Assembly: GCF_014243395.1 (NCBI RefSeq)
Contig: NZ_JACLCP010000002.1
Coordinates: forward strand, 62,001 to 126,000
Origin: Winogradskyella flava
GTDB lineage: Bacteria > Bacteroidota > Bacteroidia > Flavobacteriales > Flavobacteriaceae
Direction: 5' to 3'
DNA: 64,000 nt
Shown: piece by piece, positions 27,946-35,559 of the stretch
Numbering within the stretch: position 1 is the first letter of the stretch
Layout of the letters: every line of letters starts with the position of its first letter
Made by a program: the position numbers and the translations under genes
The notes under the pieces: model-generated
The model's input: the letters and a program-made list of their open reading frames with translations, nothing else
Database searches by the model: none
What the model was told of the DNA's origin: nothing

Positions 27946-27968
27946 AACATTTTATCCGATAAAATGTT
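27946..27968. promoter_or_regulatory. Perfect palindrome (candidate operator) between uvrA and the ECF sigma gene
   Basis: Arms AACATTTTAT (27946-27955) and ATAAAATGTT (27959-27968) with spacer CCG. It lies between divergent genes, where no terminator is needed, and abuts the -33 region of uvrA. Regulator unknown. Confidence 0.55.
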
Positions 27969-28010
27969 AAAATTTGGTAACTTTTTTTGTTTTTTCGGAA
28001 TGATTGTTGT

Positions 28011-28018
28011 TATATTTA
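28011..28018 (+). promoter_or_regulatory. Possible promoter of the ECF sigma gene
   Basis: TATATTTA, one mismatch from TAnnTTTG, with a TTTG at 27986-27989 at -33-like distance. It leaves a leader of about 95 bases. Confidence 0.4.
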
Positions 28019-28119
28019 CCACATAATCATTTAAAACACATCTGCGTATAGCATAATATTACTTTAGAACATTTAACCCCTTGACAAGAATCCATTTTCT
28101 TGCTACTAAGAGTAATATT

Positions 28120-28704
28120 ATGAAAAAAGAACTTATCCAAGACGCAGAGTTGGTTAGCAACTACATTAAAGGAGACGAGAGTGCACTATCTATTTTGATA
28201 GGTCGTCACAAACAGAAAATCTATAGCTTTATTTATTCGAAAGTTTATGATAGAGATATTACTGAAGATGTTTTTCAGGATACCTTTATTAAGGTCATCA
28301 GAACCTTAAAGCTTGGGAAATATAATGAGGAAGGTAAATTTTTACCATGGGTGATGCGTATAGCGCATAATTTGGTTATTGACCATTTTAGAAAGAACAG
28401 CCGTATGCCAAAATTTGATAATGCAGGTGAATTCAGTATTTTCTCAGTATTAAGTGACTCTAGTCTTAACGCGGAGAAAAGTATGATCAAGGATCAGGTA
28501 GAATGCGATGTAAGACGCGTTATTGAGGAATTACCTGAAGACCAAAAGAAAGTGCTCATGATGCGTATTTACCAGGATATGAGTTTTAAGGAAATCTCTG
28601 AGCGCACAGGTGTGAGTATTAATACAGCCTTAGGTAGAATGCGCTACGCACTGATTAATATGCGTAAGGTCATAGAGCAAAATAATATAGTTTTAACCAA
28701 CTAA
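28120..28704 (+). CDS. ECF-type RNA polymerase sigma factor
   Basis: A 194-residue alternative sigma factor that redirects RNA polymerase to stress or surface genes. Region 2 spans about residues 20-90 (LIGRHKQKIYSFIYSKV; DVFQDTFIKVIRTL; FLPWVMRIAHNLVIDHFRK, the -10-binding helix). Region 4 is at the C-terminus (LPEDQKKVLMMRIYQDMSFKEI, then SERTGVSINTALGRMRYAL, the -35-binding helix-turn-helix). I start at the ATG at 28120: MKKELIQDAELVSNYI is the usual N-terminus, and the earlier TTG frame has no support. No anti-sigma gene with a recognisable zinc or FecR domain follows; instead there is a 47-residue ORF that may be co-transcribed. Confidence 0.92.
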   Translation: MKKELIQDAELVSNYIKGDESALSILIGRHKQKIYSFIYSKVYDRDITEDVFQDTFIKVIRTLKLGKYNEEGKFLPWVMRIAHNLVIDHFRKNSRMPKFDNAGEFSIFSVLSDSSLNAEKSMIKDQVECDVRRVIEELPEDQKKVLMMRIYQDMSFKEISERTGVSINTALGRMRYALINMRKVIEQNNIVLTN

Positions 28705-28761
28705 TACAATAAAGAGTTTTAGGGTGCGTTATTGTCATATAATAAATCATAAATTATTGAT

Positions 28762-28905
28762 ATGGCAAAAATTTACTCTAGCGCTTCCCCAAAAAATGGC
28801 AACCTAAAACCAAAAGATGAAACCGTGAGTTTCCTTTTGAATTATTCAAAGGCTTTAAGTGTTATAAATTATAATAAATTGAAGTTTGAAGCACTTCTAA
28901 ATTAA
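28762..28905 (+). CDS. Small 47-residue protein downstream of the ECF sigma gene
   Basis: ATG at 28762, TAA at 28903. The product begins MAKIYSSASPKNG and ends VINYNKLKFEALLN: basic N-terminus, a possible amphipathic helix (VSFLLNYSKALSVI), no cysteine. It fills the space between the sigma gene and a strong terminator that directly follows its stop codon, in the same direction with a 57-base gap. I believe similar short ORFs occur at this place in other Flavobacteriaceae, but I could not check. Function unknown; a modulator of the sigma factor is one idea. Confidence 0.6.
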   Translation: MAKIYSSASPKNGNLKPKDETVSFLLNYSKALSVINYNKLKFEALLN

Positions 28906-28914
28906 GTTGGAAAG

Positions 28915-28948
28915 AAATCCTGATACTAAAACATCAGGATTTTTTTTC
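28915..28948. terminator. Intrinsic terminator behind the sigma/small-ORF unit
   Basis: AAATCCTGAT (28915-28924) and ATCAGGATTT (28933-28942) around an 8-base loop, followed by a T-run to 28947. The minus-strand lipoprotein gene ends inside it (TGA at 28936-28934). Confidence 0.9.
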
Positions 28949-29485
28949 GAATAACAACTCTTCGTAATTATGCGTTGTGAGGTATTCTTGTTTTAAATCT
29001 TTTAAATATTGAAGAATAGAGGATTTCATTGGGTGATCATCAACTAAACAGTTTTCAATATTTTCATCATAGACTGTGAGTATTAGATACCAATGCCCCT
29101 GCCTAGATACATAGTTGTCTTCAAACAAAGGATCATTTCCATTTTGTTCGCGTTTAGCATCTATGACTACCAATGGTAAATTTAAACTTTTGTCCTGTAT
29201 TTCAGTTTCCCTAAATGATAAATAATAAGAGTTGTTATTAATTTGAAATTCTACGTTGTTGTCAACGTTTATATCTTTTAGTTGGAATTTTGTATTGATA
29301 TAATTATAAAACTCATCAGCATCTTTTGGGTCTTTAAAAATAAAAGAAGTTTCACGTGGTAATTTCTTCTTAAACTTTCTTGCCGAGATGACCTTATAAT
29401 CTTGATTTTTGAATTTCGGCGCAATCTTGGTCGGAATGCAAGAAGATAGCAGGATTGCTAATACAAGTATAGCTGATTTTTTCAT
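28934..29485 (-). CDS. Lipoprotein of unknown function
   Basis: A 183-residue protein with signal peptide MKKSAILVLAILLSSC, whose lipobox is LSSC. I start at the ATG at 29485; the longer frame upstream overlaps nth and lacks a signal. The mature part is basic at first (IAPKFKNQDYKVISARKFKKK), then mixed alpha/beta (DPKDADEFYNYINTKFQL). No domain is recognised. It lies 46 bases downstream of nth on the same strand, so the two may be co-transcribed. The stop codon lies within the terminator hairpin. Confidence 0.72.
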   Translation of the reverse strand: MKKSAILVLAILLSSCIPTKIAPKFKNQDYKVISARKFKKKLPRETSFIFKDPKDADEFYNYINTKFQLKDINVDNNVEFQINNNSYYLSFRETEIQDKSLNLPLVVIDAKREQNGNDPLFEDNYVSRQGHWYLILTVYDENIENCLVDDHPMKSSILQYLKDLKQEYLTTHNYEELLFEKKS

Positions 29486-29531
29486 TTTGGATAGTTTCTC
29501 ATCTATATAACAACAATTATACCAAAAGTCC

Positions 29532-30188
29532 TTACTTTTTCTTTTTGAAATAATCATCCAACACCGATTTTCTGCCAATGGTCTTAGTAATTATGTCTTT
29601 GTCTAAATTCCAACCACGAGCTGGGGAGTATTCTCTACCATACCAAATGATTTGCAAGTGTAGATCGTTCCAAAGTTCTTCAGGGAATAGACGTTTAGCA
29701 TCTTTTTCTGTTTGCACTACATTTTTTCCATTGGTTAAATTCCAGCGATACATTAAACGATGAATGTGTGTGTCTACAGGAAACGCCGGAATTCCAAAAG
29801 CTTGGGACAATACGACTGCGGCCGTTTTATGCCCAACAGCAGGTAAGGCCTCTAGTTCTTCATACGTTTGAGGCACTTTACCATCATGTTTGTCAATTAA
29901 TATATGCGATAATCCATGAATACCTTTACTTTTCATAGGAGACAAACCAACAGGTTTTATAATTTCCCTGATTTCCTCTACGCTTAATTTAATCATATCG
30001 TAAGGATTATCTGCGTGCTCAAATAAAAGAGGTGTAATCTGATTGACACGAACATCAGTGCTTTGTGCTGACATTAAAACAGCAATGAGCAATGTGTAAG
30101 GATCCTTATGATCTAGCGGAATCGGAATTTCAGGGTAGAGTTGATTTAACGTATTTATAACAAATTGTACCTTTTCTTGCTTAGTCAT
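29532..30188 (-). CDS. nth: Endonuclease III-like DNA glycosylase/AP lyase lacking the Fe-S cysteines
   Basis: A base-excision repair enzyme acting on oxidised pyrimidines. The helix-hairpin-helix is LPAVGHKTAAVV with catalytic Lys at about 121, and the catalytic Asp (about 139) is in AFPVDTHIHRL, matching E. coli Lys120/Asp138. The four C-terminal cysteines that hold the 4Fe-4S cluster in the E. coli enzyme are absent: the expected first one reads YSPARGW, and the tail (LDKDIITKTIGRKSVLDDYF) has no Cys at all. The protein therefore probably lacks the cluster, as some family members do. Length 218 residues. It is divergent from bcp, with overlapping control regions. Confidence 0.93.
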   Translation of the reverse strand: MTKQEKVQFVINTLNQLYPEIPIPLDHKDPYTLLIAVLMSAQSTDVRVNQITPLLFEHADNPYDMIKLSVEEIREIIKPVGLSPMKSKGIHGLSHILIDKHDGKVPQTYEELEALPAVGHKTAAVVLSQAFGIPAFPVDTHIHRLMYRWNLTNGKNVVQTEKDAKRLFPEELWNDLHLQIIWYGREYSPARGWNLDKDIITKTIGRKSVLDDYFKKKK

Positions 30189-30210
30189 TCATCGTATTTT
30201 TACAGAAACA

Positions 30211-30218
30211 CAAATTTA
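30211..30218 (-). promoter_or_regulatory. -7 element of nth
   Basis: Minus-strand TAAATTTG, exact TAnnTTTG, 22 bases before the nth ATG. Its upstream part runs into the bcp start codon, so the two divergent genes are tightly packed. Confidence 0.55.
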
Positions 30219-30224
30219 AACAAT

Positions 30225-30680
30225 ATGACGCATTTAAAAGTAGGAGATAAGGCACCAGATTTTTCAGCAAAAGATGAGCAAGGTAATACCATTTCATTAT
30301 CGGATTATAAGGGTAAAAAGCTAGTGGTTTTCTTTTATCCAAAGGCAAGTACACCTGGCTGTACTGCTGAAGCTTGTAATTTAAATGATAATTACGATAA
30401 ATTTAAAACACAAGGCTATGAGATTTTGGGTGTCAGTGCAGATAGTGCCAAGCGTCAATCTAATTTTAAAAACAAGTATGGTTTTCAATATCCATTGCTA
30501 GCAGACGAGGATAAAGCTGTTATTGAAGCTTTTGGTGTTTGGGGACCTAAAAAGTTTATGGGAAAAGAATACGATGGCATTCACAGAACAACTTTTGTTA
30601 TTGACGAAGATGGTATTTTAGAAGATGTGATTACAAAAGTGAAGACTAAGGCGCATGCAGAGCAGATCTTAACTGATTAG
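30225..30680 (+). CDS. bcp: Thioredoxin-dependent peroxiredoxin, Bcp/PrxQ type
   Basis: Reduces hydrogen peroxide and organic hydroperoxides in the cytosol using thioredoxin. The sequence MTHLKVGDKAPDFSAKDEQG opens a typical PrxQ. The peroxidatic Cys46 and resolving Cys51 lie in STPGCTAEACNLND (the CxxxxC spacing of atypical 2-Cys Prx), and the catalytic Thr is two or three residues before Cys46. GVSADSAKRQSNFKNKY and RTTFVIDEDG complete the fold. I start at the ATG at 30225, which gives 151 residues, the family length. Confidence 0.96.
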   Translation: MTHLKVGDKAPDFSAKDEQGNTISLSDYKGKKLVVFFYPKASTPGCTAEACNLNDNYDKFKTQGYEILGVSADSAKRQSNFKNKYGFQYPLLADEDKAVIEAFGVWGPKKFMGKEYDGIHRTTFVIDEDGILEDVITKVKTKAHAEQILTD

Positions 30681-30689
30681 TTTCAGTAT

Positions 30690-30713
30690 TTATTTGTCAT
30701 TTATCACAAATAA
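30690..30713. terminator. Weak hairpin between bcp and the convergent T9SS gene
   Basis: TTATTTGT (30690-30697) pairs with ACAAATAA (30706-30713) around 8 bases. AU-only stem apart from one G-C pair, so low confidence. Confidence 0.35.
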
Positions 30714-30720
30714 AGTGGCT

Positions 30721-32265
30721 TCAAGGCTTAACAACCAATTTTTTGTGATAGTATCTAGAACCCACCTCATAAGTCATTAAGTACAGGGTGTTACTCTCTA
30801 ATTCTGAAATATTTAATTGGTCAGTGTTTGAAGTTGATAATACTACCTTGCCTTCTAAATTATATACGGTAACATAGTCAATTGGTGCGTTAAATTTTAT
30901 TATTGTTGAAGCCGGGTTTGGATAAAAACTTACTGAAACTGAATCCAATTCTAATTCATTTACTGACAAGGACTCAGTTGTTAGTTTAAAAAGACCATTT
31001 CCTAAAGTAGGAGATTCTCCGTAATAATATATGTTATTGGCATTATCTGCAATTAGTGGCACTGTAACATATGTAAATAAGTCAGCGCTGTACAATGGAA
31101 GTGTTCCAATGTTCGTTCCATCGGATTCGAAAATAACATCTTGCTCGTTGGCGAAATATAATTTGTTATTATGAATGATTCCGCTAGAAAATGTAGACAT
31201 TCCACCTTCAGATCCTGGAATTATATCTTTCAACAATTCTACTGTTTGACCGTTCGTTTTCCAGATTTCAGCACCAACGTTATCTCTGTCAATAACTCTA
31301 TATAGCTCTTCATTGAACAATGAATTGGATGTCATCAATGGCGAACCAGTAAGTCGTCCTAAAGTTGTCAACGCAGGTGGAGTGGAACCATTAGAAACAA
31401 AAGTCTCATCATCTAGAGCAATGAAAACTTCATTATTGATTAAAAATGGTGCAGGTATTTGAAACTGAGAAGTAACATTAAAAGTAAAATCTGAATTTAT
31501 ACTATTATTGGTAATATCTATCGAGACATAACTAGCAGTATTGCTTGACGTATTAATGGTGTAAATAAGATGGTCTCCTAGTCTTACAACATTACTTCTT
31601 CTAACAATTGAAAAATTAGAGCTAAAACTATTTGAAAATAGAGTATTAAAACTATTAGTTAAGGTGTTATACCTTACTAATTGATAAACTTTTGTTCCAG
31701 AAAAACCAAAGTCTGCTTCATAAAAGTATATATCATTACCGTTAATATAAAAGGCATCAAGATAGGCTGCATTATATGTAGTAACCACCTGTTCGCTACT
31801 TAAATTCATAATTGTTACATTGCCAGGAGTGTAGTAAAACAAGTAGTCACCAACAATATCAAACCCACTCAAATTCGTTACTTCTAAAAAAGTATCAAAA
31901 ACCTGAGTAATAAAATTGTATCTGAATAGTTTTTTACCAAAATCAAAAAACAAAAAGTCGTTATACCTTGTAAATGATTTAAAATTAATCCAATCAACAT
32001 TAGAAGTGGCGAAAAAACTATCAATTAATTGATTTGTGCCATCTGTTGTGTTATGTAAGACGATATGATTTTCGAATCTGCTTTGAGTGTCATTGTATAT
32101 CTTCGTGCTGCAAAATAAAGTACTGCTCTCACTATCAAAATAATGAGGTCTCATTTCTTGTTCACTTAATCCATAACCATCAGGAGGAAATATTTTACTA
32201 ACATTTTGGGAATTACTAAATATGTTGTAAAGTAAGAACAGTAATACAAGCGTAATCTTCTTCAT
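30721..32265 (-). CDS. Secreted protein with type A T9SS sorting domain
   Basis: A 514-residue cargo of the type IX secretion system. Signal peptide at 1-20 (MKKITLVLLFLLYNIFSNSQ). Residues 30-420 contain repeated beta-rich units ending in motifs such as NNKLYFANEQDVIFESDGT, LYRVIDRDNVGAEIWKTNG and GNGLFKL, reminiscent of the ELWKTDGT-type repeats of large Bacteroidota surface proteins and suggesting a beta-propeller. The last ~75 residues (VSFYPNPASTIIKFNAPI, VYNLEGKVVL, YYHKKLVVKP) are the type A sorting domain, cut off when the protein is anchored or released. Ligand or substrate unknown. It follows the conserved unknown gene by 16 bases. Confidence 0.88.
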   Translation of the reverse strand: MKKITLVLLFLLYNIFSNSQNVSKIFPPDGYGLSEQEMRPHYFDSESSTLFCSTKIYNDTQSRFENHIVLHNTTDGTNQLIDSFFATSNVDWINFKSFTRYNDFLFFDFGKKLFRYNFITQVFDTFLEVTNLSGFDIVGDYLFYYTPGNVTIMNLSSEQVVTTYNAAYLDAFYINGNDIYFYEADFGFSGTKVYQLVRYNTLTNSFNTLFSNSFSSNFSIVRRSNVVRLGDHLIYTINTSSNTASYVSIDITNNSINSDFTFNVTSQFQIPAPFLINNEVFIALDDETFVSNGSTPPALTTLGRLTGSPLMTSNSLFNEELYRVIDRDNVGAEIWKTNGQTVELLKDIIPGSEGGMSTFSSGIIHNNKLYFANEQDVIFESDGTNIGTLPLYSADLFTYVTVPLIADNANNIYYYGESPTLGNGLFKLTTESLSVNELELDSVSVSFYPNPASTIIKFNAPIDYVTVYNLEGKVVLSTSNTDQLNISELESNTLYLMTYEVGSRYYHKKLVVKP

Positions 32266-32281
32266 AAGATATATTAAAAGA

Positions 32282-33736
32282 CTAGCTCTTATGCATTACT
32301 TCTTCAGATTCACACCCAAATAAACTTTTTTCCTTAATTAAATTGGCGACACCTTCAGGAAGCATTTCTTCCCAGCCATCTTTGCCTTCAGCAATCATTT
32401 TCAATACAGTTCTTGAGAATACGGAAAGGTTAGAAGCGTCAAAATCGGTAATATCCACAACTTTACCGTTGTACTTGAAAAATTTGTAAAGCTCCTTCAT
32501 ACGCGGATGTACTTTAAGATTTTCACTAGTGGTCAAGCTACCATCTTCGTTTTGCATAGGGTAGAGATACACACGTAAATCTTTATAGAATAGTTTTCCA
32601 AATGCTTCCAAAATACCACCGCTTAAATGACGGTAGTATTTTTCGTCAAAAATATCCACGAGATTATTGACACCCATGGCAAGTCCCATGCGGTTTTTAG
32701 AATATTGCGAGAAATATTCAACAAGTTTATAGTATTCTTGAAAATTGGATATCAAAACGGTTTGGCCTAGTGAGCACAAAAGTTTTGCTCTGTCCATGAA
32801 ATCTTGCTCATCGATTTTCCCTTCAGCTCTAAGATTGGATAAGGTAATTTCAAAAATAACCTGTGTCCGCTCTTTATCTACCTTATTTTCTTTAATGAAC
32901 ATGTCGTACGATTTCTGGAACATATCCATATTCACCTTGGTAACAGGTCTGAAACTACCTCTAAGCGCTAATATATTCTTTTTGTAAAGTACGCGAGCTG
33001 GTAAAACGTTATTGCCATCAGGCGCAAACATCACGGCATCTGTCATTCCATTTTTAACCAGTTGCAAACTCATTAATCTATTATCAACATCTTTAAAAGC
33101 TGGACCAGAGAAATTAATAGTATCGATTTCTAACTGATCTTTATCCAGATGGTCGTATAAATAGCGTAATAATTTTCTAGGTTGATTGTATTTATAAAAA
33201 GCCCCGTATATCAAGTTTGTTCCTAGCTTACCTAGAGTTTCTTGTTGCAAGCGTGCATCCGTTTCTTTAAAACGAATATGAATTACAATCTCATTATATT
33301 CTTGGTCTGGTGCCACTTGGTATTTTATACCAACCCATCCATGACCTTTGTATTTTTTTGCAAAATCTATAGTTGCAACAGTATTTGCATAAGAAAAGAA
33401 TATTTTATTCGGATTATTTTCTCGAGTAATGCGCTGTTCCATTAAACCAACTTCGTGATTTAACATTTTACGAAGTCTAGCTTCAGTTACATAGCGTCTA
33501 TCATCTTCTATACCATATATGGCATCGCTAAAATCTTTGTCGTAGGCTGACATGGCTTTAGCAATAGTACCAGAAGCACCACCTGCTCTAAAAAAATGAC
33601 GTACGGTTTCTTGACCTGCACCAATTTCGGCAAAGGTGCCATAAATATCTGCATTAAGATTAATGCGCAAGGCTTTATCTTTTAGTGATGGAATATTCTC
33701 AAATTCCGTGTCGCCTTTATATGTGATTTCTTTCAT
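32282..33736 (-). CDS. Conserved cytosolic protein of unknown function
   Basis: A 484-residue soluble protein without signal peptide or membrane helices. I do not recognise a characterised family. Striking segments are TFAEIGAGQETVRHFFRAGG followed by ASGTIAKAMSAYDKDFSDAI (residues about 34-73), YKGHGWVGIKYQ, ALRGSFRPVTKVNMDM and GLAMGVNNLVDIFDEKYYRHL. The Gly-rich AGQET and AGGASGT turns could hold a nucleotide or phosphate, but no canonical Walker or Rossmann motif is present. The sequence looks strongly constrained (few low-complexity parts), so it is probably an enzyme. A good promoter precedes it and a T9SS cargo gene follows 16 bases later. Confidence 0.8.
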   Translation of the reverse strand: MKEITYKGDTEFENIPSLKDKALRINLNADIYGTFAEIGAGQETVRHFFRAGGASGTIAKAMSAYDKDFSDAIYGIEDDRRYVTEARLRKMLNHEVGLMEQRITRENNPNKIFFSYANTVATIDFAKKYKGHGWVGIKYQVAPDQEYNEIVIHIRFKETDARLQQETLGKLGTNLIYGAFYKYNQPRKLLRYLYDHLDKDQLEIDTINFSGPAFKDVDNRLMSLQLVKNGMTDAVMFAPDGNNVLPARVLYKKNILALRGSFRPVTKVNMDMFQKSYDMFIKENKVDKERTQVIFEITLSNLRAEGKIDEQDFMDRAKLLCSLGQTVLISNFQEYYKLVEYFSQYSKNRMGLAMGVNNLVDIFDEKYYRHLSGGILEAFGKLFYKDLRVYLYPMQNEDGSLTTSENLKVHPRMKELYKFFKYNGKVVDITDFDASNLSVFSRTVLKMIAEGKDGWEEMLPEGVANLIKEKSLFGCESEEVMHKS

Positions 33737-33760
33737 AGCACTTGGGATTTACAAGCCCAA

Positions 33761-33768
33761 CAAAGGTA
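33761..33768 (-). promoter_or_regulatory. -7 element for the conserved unknown gene
   Basis: Minus-strand TACCTTTG, exact TAnnTTTG, 24 bases before the ATG. Confidence 0.6.
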
Positions 33769-33800
33769 TTAAATTAGGATTGCATACAAAAAAATAAACT

Positions 33801-33808
33801 TATTTTTG
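33801..33808 (+). promoter_or_regulatory. Promoter of the MBL-fold hydrolase
   Basis: TATTTTTG, exact -7 consensus, with TTG at 33780-33782 as -33 element 18 bases upstream. The TTG start codon is only 17 bases further on. Confidence 0.6.
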
Positions 33809-33825
33809 TTCTAAACTTAATACTG

Positions 33826-34587
33826 TTGAAAATAACATTTTTGGGTACAGGAACGTCACAAGGAATTCCAATTATAGGGAGTGATCATCCCGTATGTTTA
33901 AGTGATAATCCTAAGGACAAAAGATTGCGTGTTTCTGTTCTAGTCGAATGGGATAATTATAGCATTGTAGTAGATTGCGGTCCTGATTTTAGACAACAGA
34001 TGCTTAACGCGAAAGTTTCAAGAATTGATGGTATCATCTTCACACACGAACATGCAGACCATACTATGGGCTTGGATGATATTAGACCGTTTTTTTTCAA
34101 ACAAGGTGATATTCCAATCTATGCGCATAAGCGTGTTCTCAAGGCTTTACGAAAACGCTTCGATTACATATTTAAAACAGAAAACAAATATCCTGGAGCA
34201 CCAAATGTGATTCAGAAAAGAATAAAGAATAAACCTTTTACCATCGGTGATTTAGAAGTTGTTCCTGTTAAGGGCCATCACAATGCGCTACAAGTATTTG
34301 GATTTCGATTTAGGGATTTTGCATATCTAACGGACATGAAAACCTTAAAGAATAAGGAAGTAGATAAACTTCGTAATCTTGATGTTTTGGTAGTTAACGC
34401 CTTGAGAGAAAAACCGCATCCATCACACTTTAATTTGGAGGAAGCTTTGGATTTTATCAGTGAAGTTAAGCCTAAACGCGCCTATCTGACTCATATTAGC
34501 CATCATTTGGGATTCCATGACAACGTACAACAAAATTTACCAGAAAACGTTTTTTTAGCTTACGATAACTTAGAAATAAACATTTAA
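33826..34587 (+). CDS. Metallo-beta-lactamase-fold hydrolase (PhnP-like), TTG start
   Basis: A cytosolic binuclear-metal phosphodiesterase-type enzyme. The family opening MKITFLGTGTSQGIPIIG is encoded right from a TTG codon, and there is no in-frame ATG upstream, so TTG is taken as the start. The metal site THEHADHTMGLDD (about 67-79) is the HxHxDH motif; further ligands are the His in KGHHNALQVFGF, the Asp in YLTDM, and HISHHLGFHDN near the end. PhnP acts on cyclic phosphodiesters; the real substrate here is not known. 253 residues, normal length. The next gene starts 5 bases after the stop codon, giving a two-gene unit. Confidence 0.92.
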   Translation: MKITFLGTGTSQGIPIIGSDHPVCLSDNPKDKRLRVSVLVEWDNYSIVVDCGPDFRQQMLNAKVSRIDGIIFTHEHADHTMGLDDIRPFFFKQGDIPIYAHKRVLKALRKRFDYIFKTENKYPGAPNVIQKRIKNKPFTIGDLEVVPVKGHHNALQVFGFRFRDFAYLTDMKTLKNKEVDKLRNLDVLVVNALREKPHPSHFNLEEALDFISEVKPKRAYLTHISHHLGFHDNVQQNLPENVFLAYDNLEINI

Positions 34588-34592
34588 AAGAG

Positions 34593-35099
34593 ATGAAGAG
34601 TAGAATTTTTATGTATTTATTTATTTTTTCGGCCTTGCTGATTATTTTTCAATATGTCAATTCAAAAAATATCATTGATAAATACGAAAAAGATATAAAA
34701 ACGTATAAGACTAAAATGGCTGATCAAGAAAAGACAATTGCCGAATTGGATGACCGCAATTTTGAGCTCAGCTACTTCAGTATGGATAGAAATGAAGATG
34801 CTTTGGAGTATTTTGAAGCTCAAGGTTATAGCACGGACAAACTGATACCTGCTATTATCGAGGGGCTTTATAATATGAATAACTATGAAGGCGATGATCA
34901 TCCTATTGTGCCTTACGTGTCTATGACAGGTTCTAAATTGGTTATTAATAAAGTGAGACTTTTAAATCATAAATGGATTATAGCTAATTTCACTGATGGC
35001 CAGCATTGGGGCGAAATTTTTGTGACCTATGAAGTAGATGAAAATAATGACCTAAAGTATAAATTGGCGGAATATTTTATGTATCCAAAAATTGGTTGA
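34593..35099 (+). CDS. Small membrane-anchored protein of unknown function
   Basis: A 168-residue protein with a single N-terminal hydrophobic segment (IFMYLFIFSALLIIFQYV, about 5-22), a short coiled coil (IDKYEKDIKTYKTKMADQEK, then TIAELDDRNFELSYF), and an alpha/beta domain with conserved-looking WIIANFTDGQHWGEIFVTYE. It may be anchored in the inner membrane with the domain in the periplasm. No catalytic motif recognised. It follows the MBL-fold gene by 5 bases, so it is probably co-transcribed. It marks the left edge of the accessory island. Confidence 0.75.
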   Translation: MKSRIFMYLFIFSALLIIFQYVNSKNIIDKYEKDIKTYKTKMADQEKTIAELDDRNFELSYFSMDRNEDALEYFEAQGYSTDKLIPAIIEGLYNMNNYEGDDHPIVPYVSMTGSKLVINKVRLLNHKWIIANFTDGQHWGEIFVTYEVDENNDLKYKLAEYFMYPKIG

Positions 35100-35199
35100 A
35101 ACTAGTCGGTAAATAACAGTTGTGTGTCATTTGGAGGAATTGAAACTAAAATATTCGGAATCTCATCTATTGAAATCTTATTTGGTAAATTAGCAATTA

Positions 35200-35559
35200 T
35201 TGGTCAAGGATGAATTTATTGACAAATTCAAGAATTTTCTATGGGCTGACTTATTTAGGCTTCAACTTGACGTGAATGAAAATCAGATACATTGCTCACC
35301 TTCATTGAACATTGAAGACGATAAAGGTGATGGAGTATTTGTATCAGTAGCTGGAGATTTAGATGAGTATGAGTTTTATGTTTGTTATGAAAGACCCATA
35401 ACTTGAATAAAAACAGAATGGTTTGGACTCTTGACATATGATTATGATGATAGAGATTTTTGTAGTATAATTCCTAAGAGAACTAAAGAAGATGGGCTTA
35501 AAGCGTTTACGCTATTTTATGAATGAAATTTTAAGGAATTAGACGAGAAATGGAGATAA
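35200..35559 (+). pseudogene. Decayed small cytosolic protein gene (two in-frame TGA)
   Basis: One continuous frame from a TTG at 35200 to a TAA at 35557 would encode about 119 residues, but it contains TGA codons at 35404 and 35524. On both sides of each TGA the translation stays protein-like: VFVSVAGDLDEYEFYVCYER, then IKTEWFGLLTYDYDDRDF, then NFKELDEKWR. TGG (Trp) at both places would restore it. No ATG is present and the frame upstream has a stop, so the 5' end is also lost. The style resembles small acidic proteins found beside toxins or in cassettes, but I cannot assign a family. Confidence 0.6.

Noticed and set aside
27946-27968. LexA box upstream of uvrA
   Set aside because: The palindrome does not match the known CTG-N10-CAG or GAAC-N4-GTTC types; kept only as an unassigned operator.
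35404-35526. Possible recoding of TGA (selenocysteine or Trp) in the frame at 35.2-35.6 kb
   Set aside because: No selenocysteine-insertion structure is apparent behind either TGA, the frame lacks an ATG, and normal TGA stops are used by other genes here. Pseudogene is simpler.
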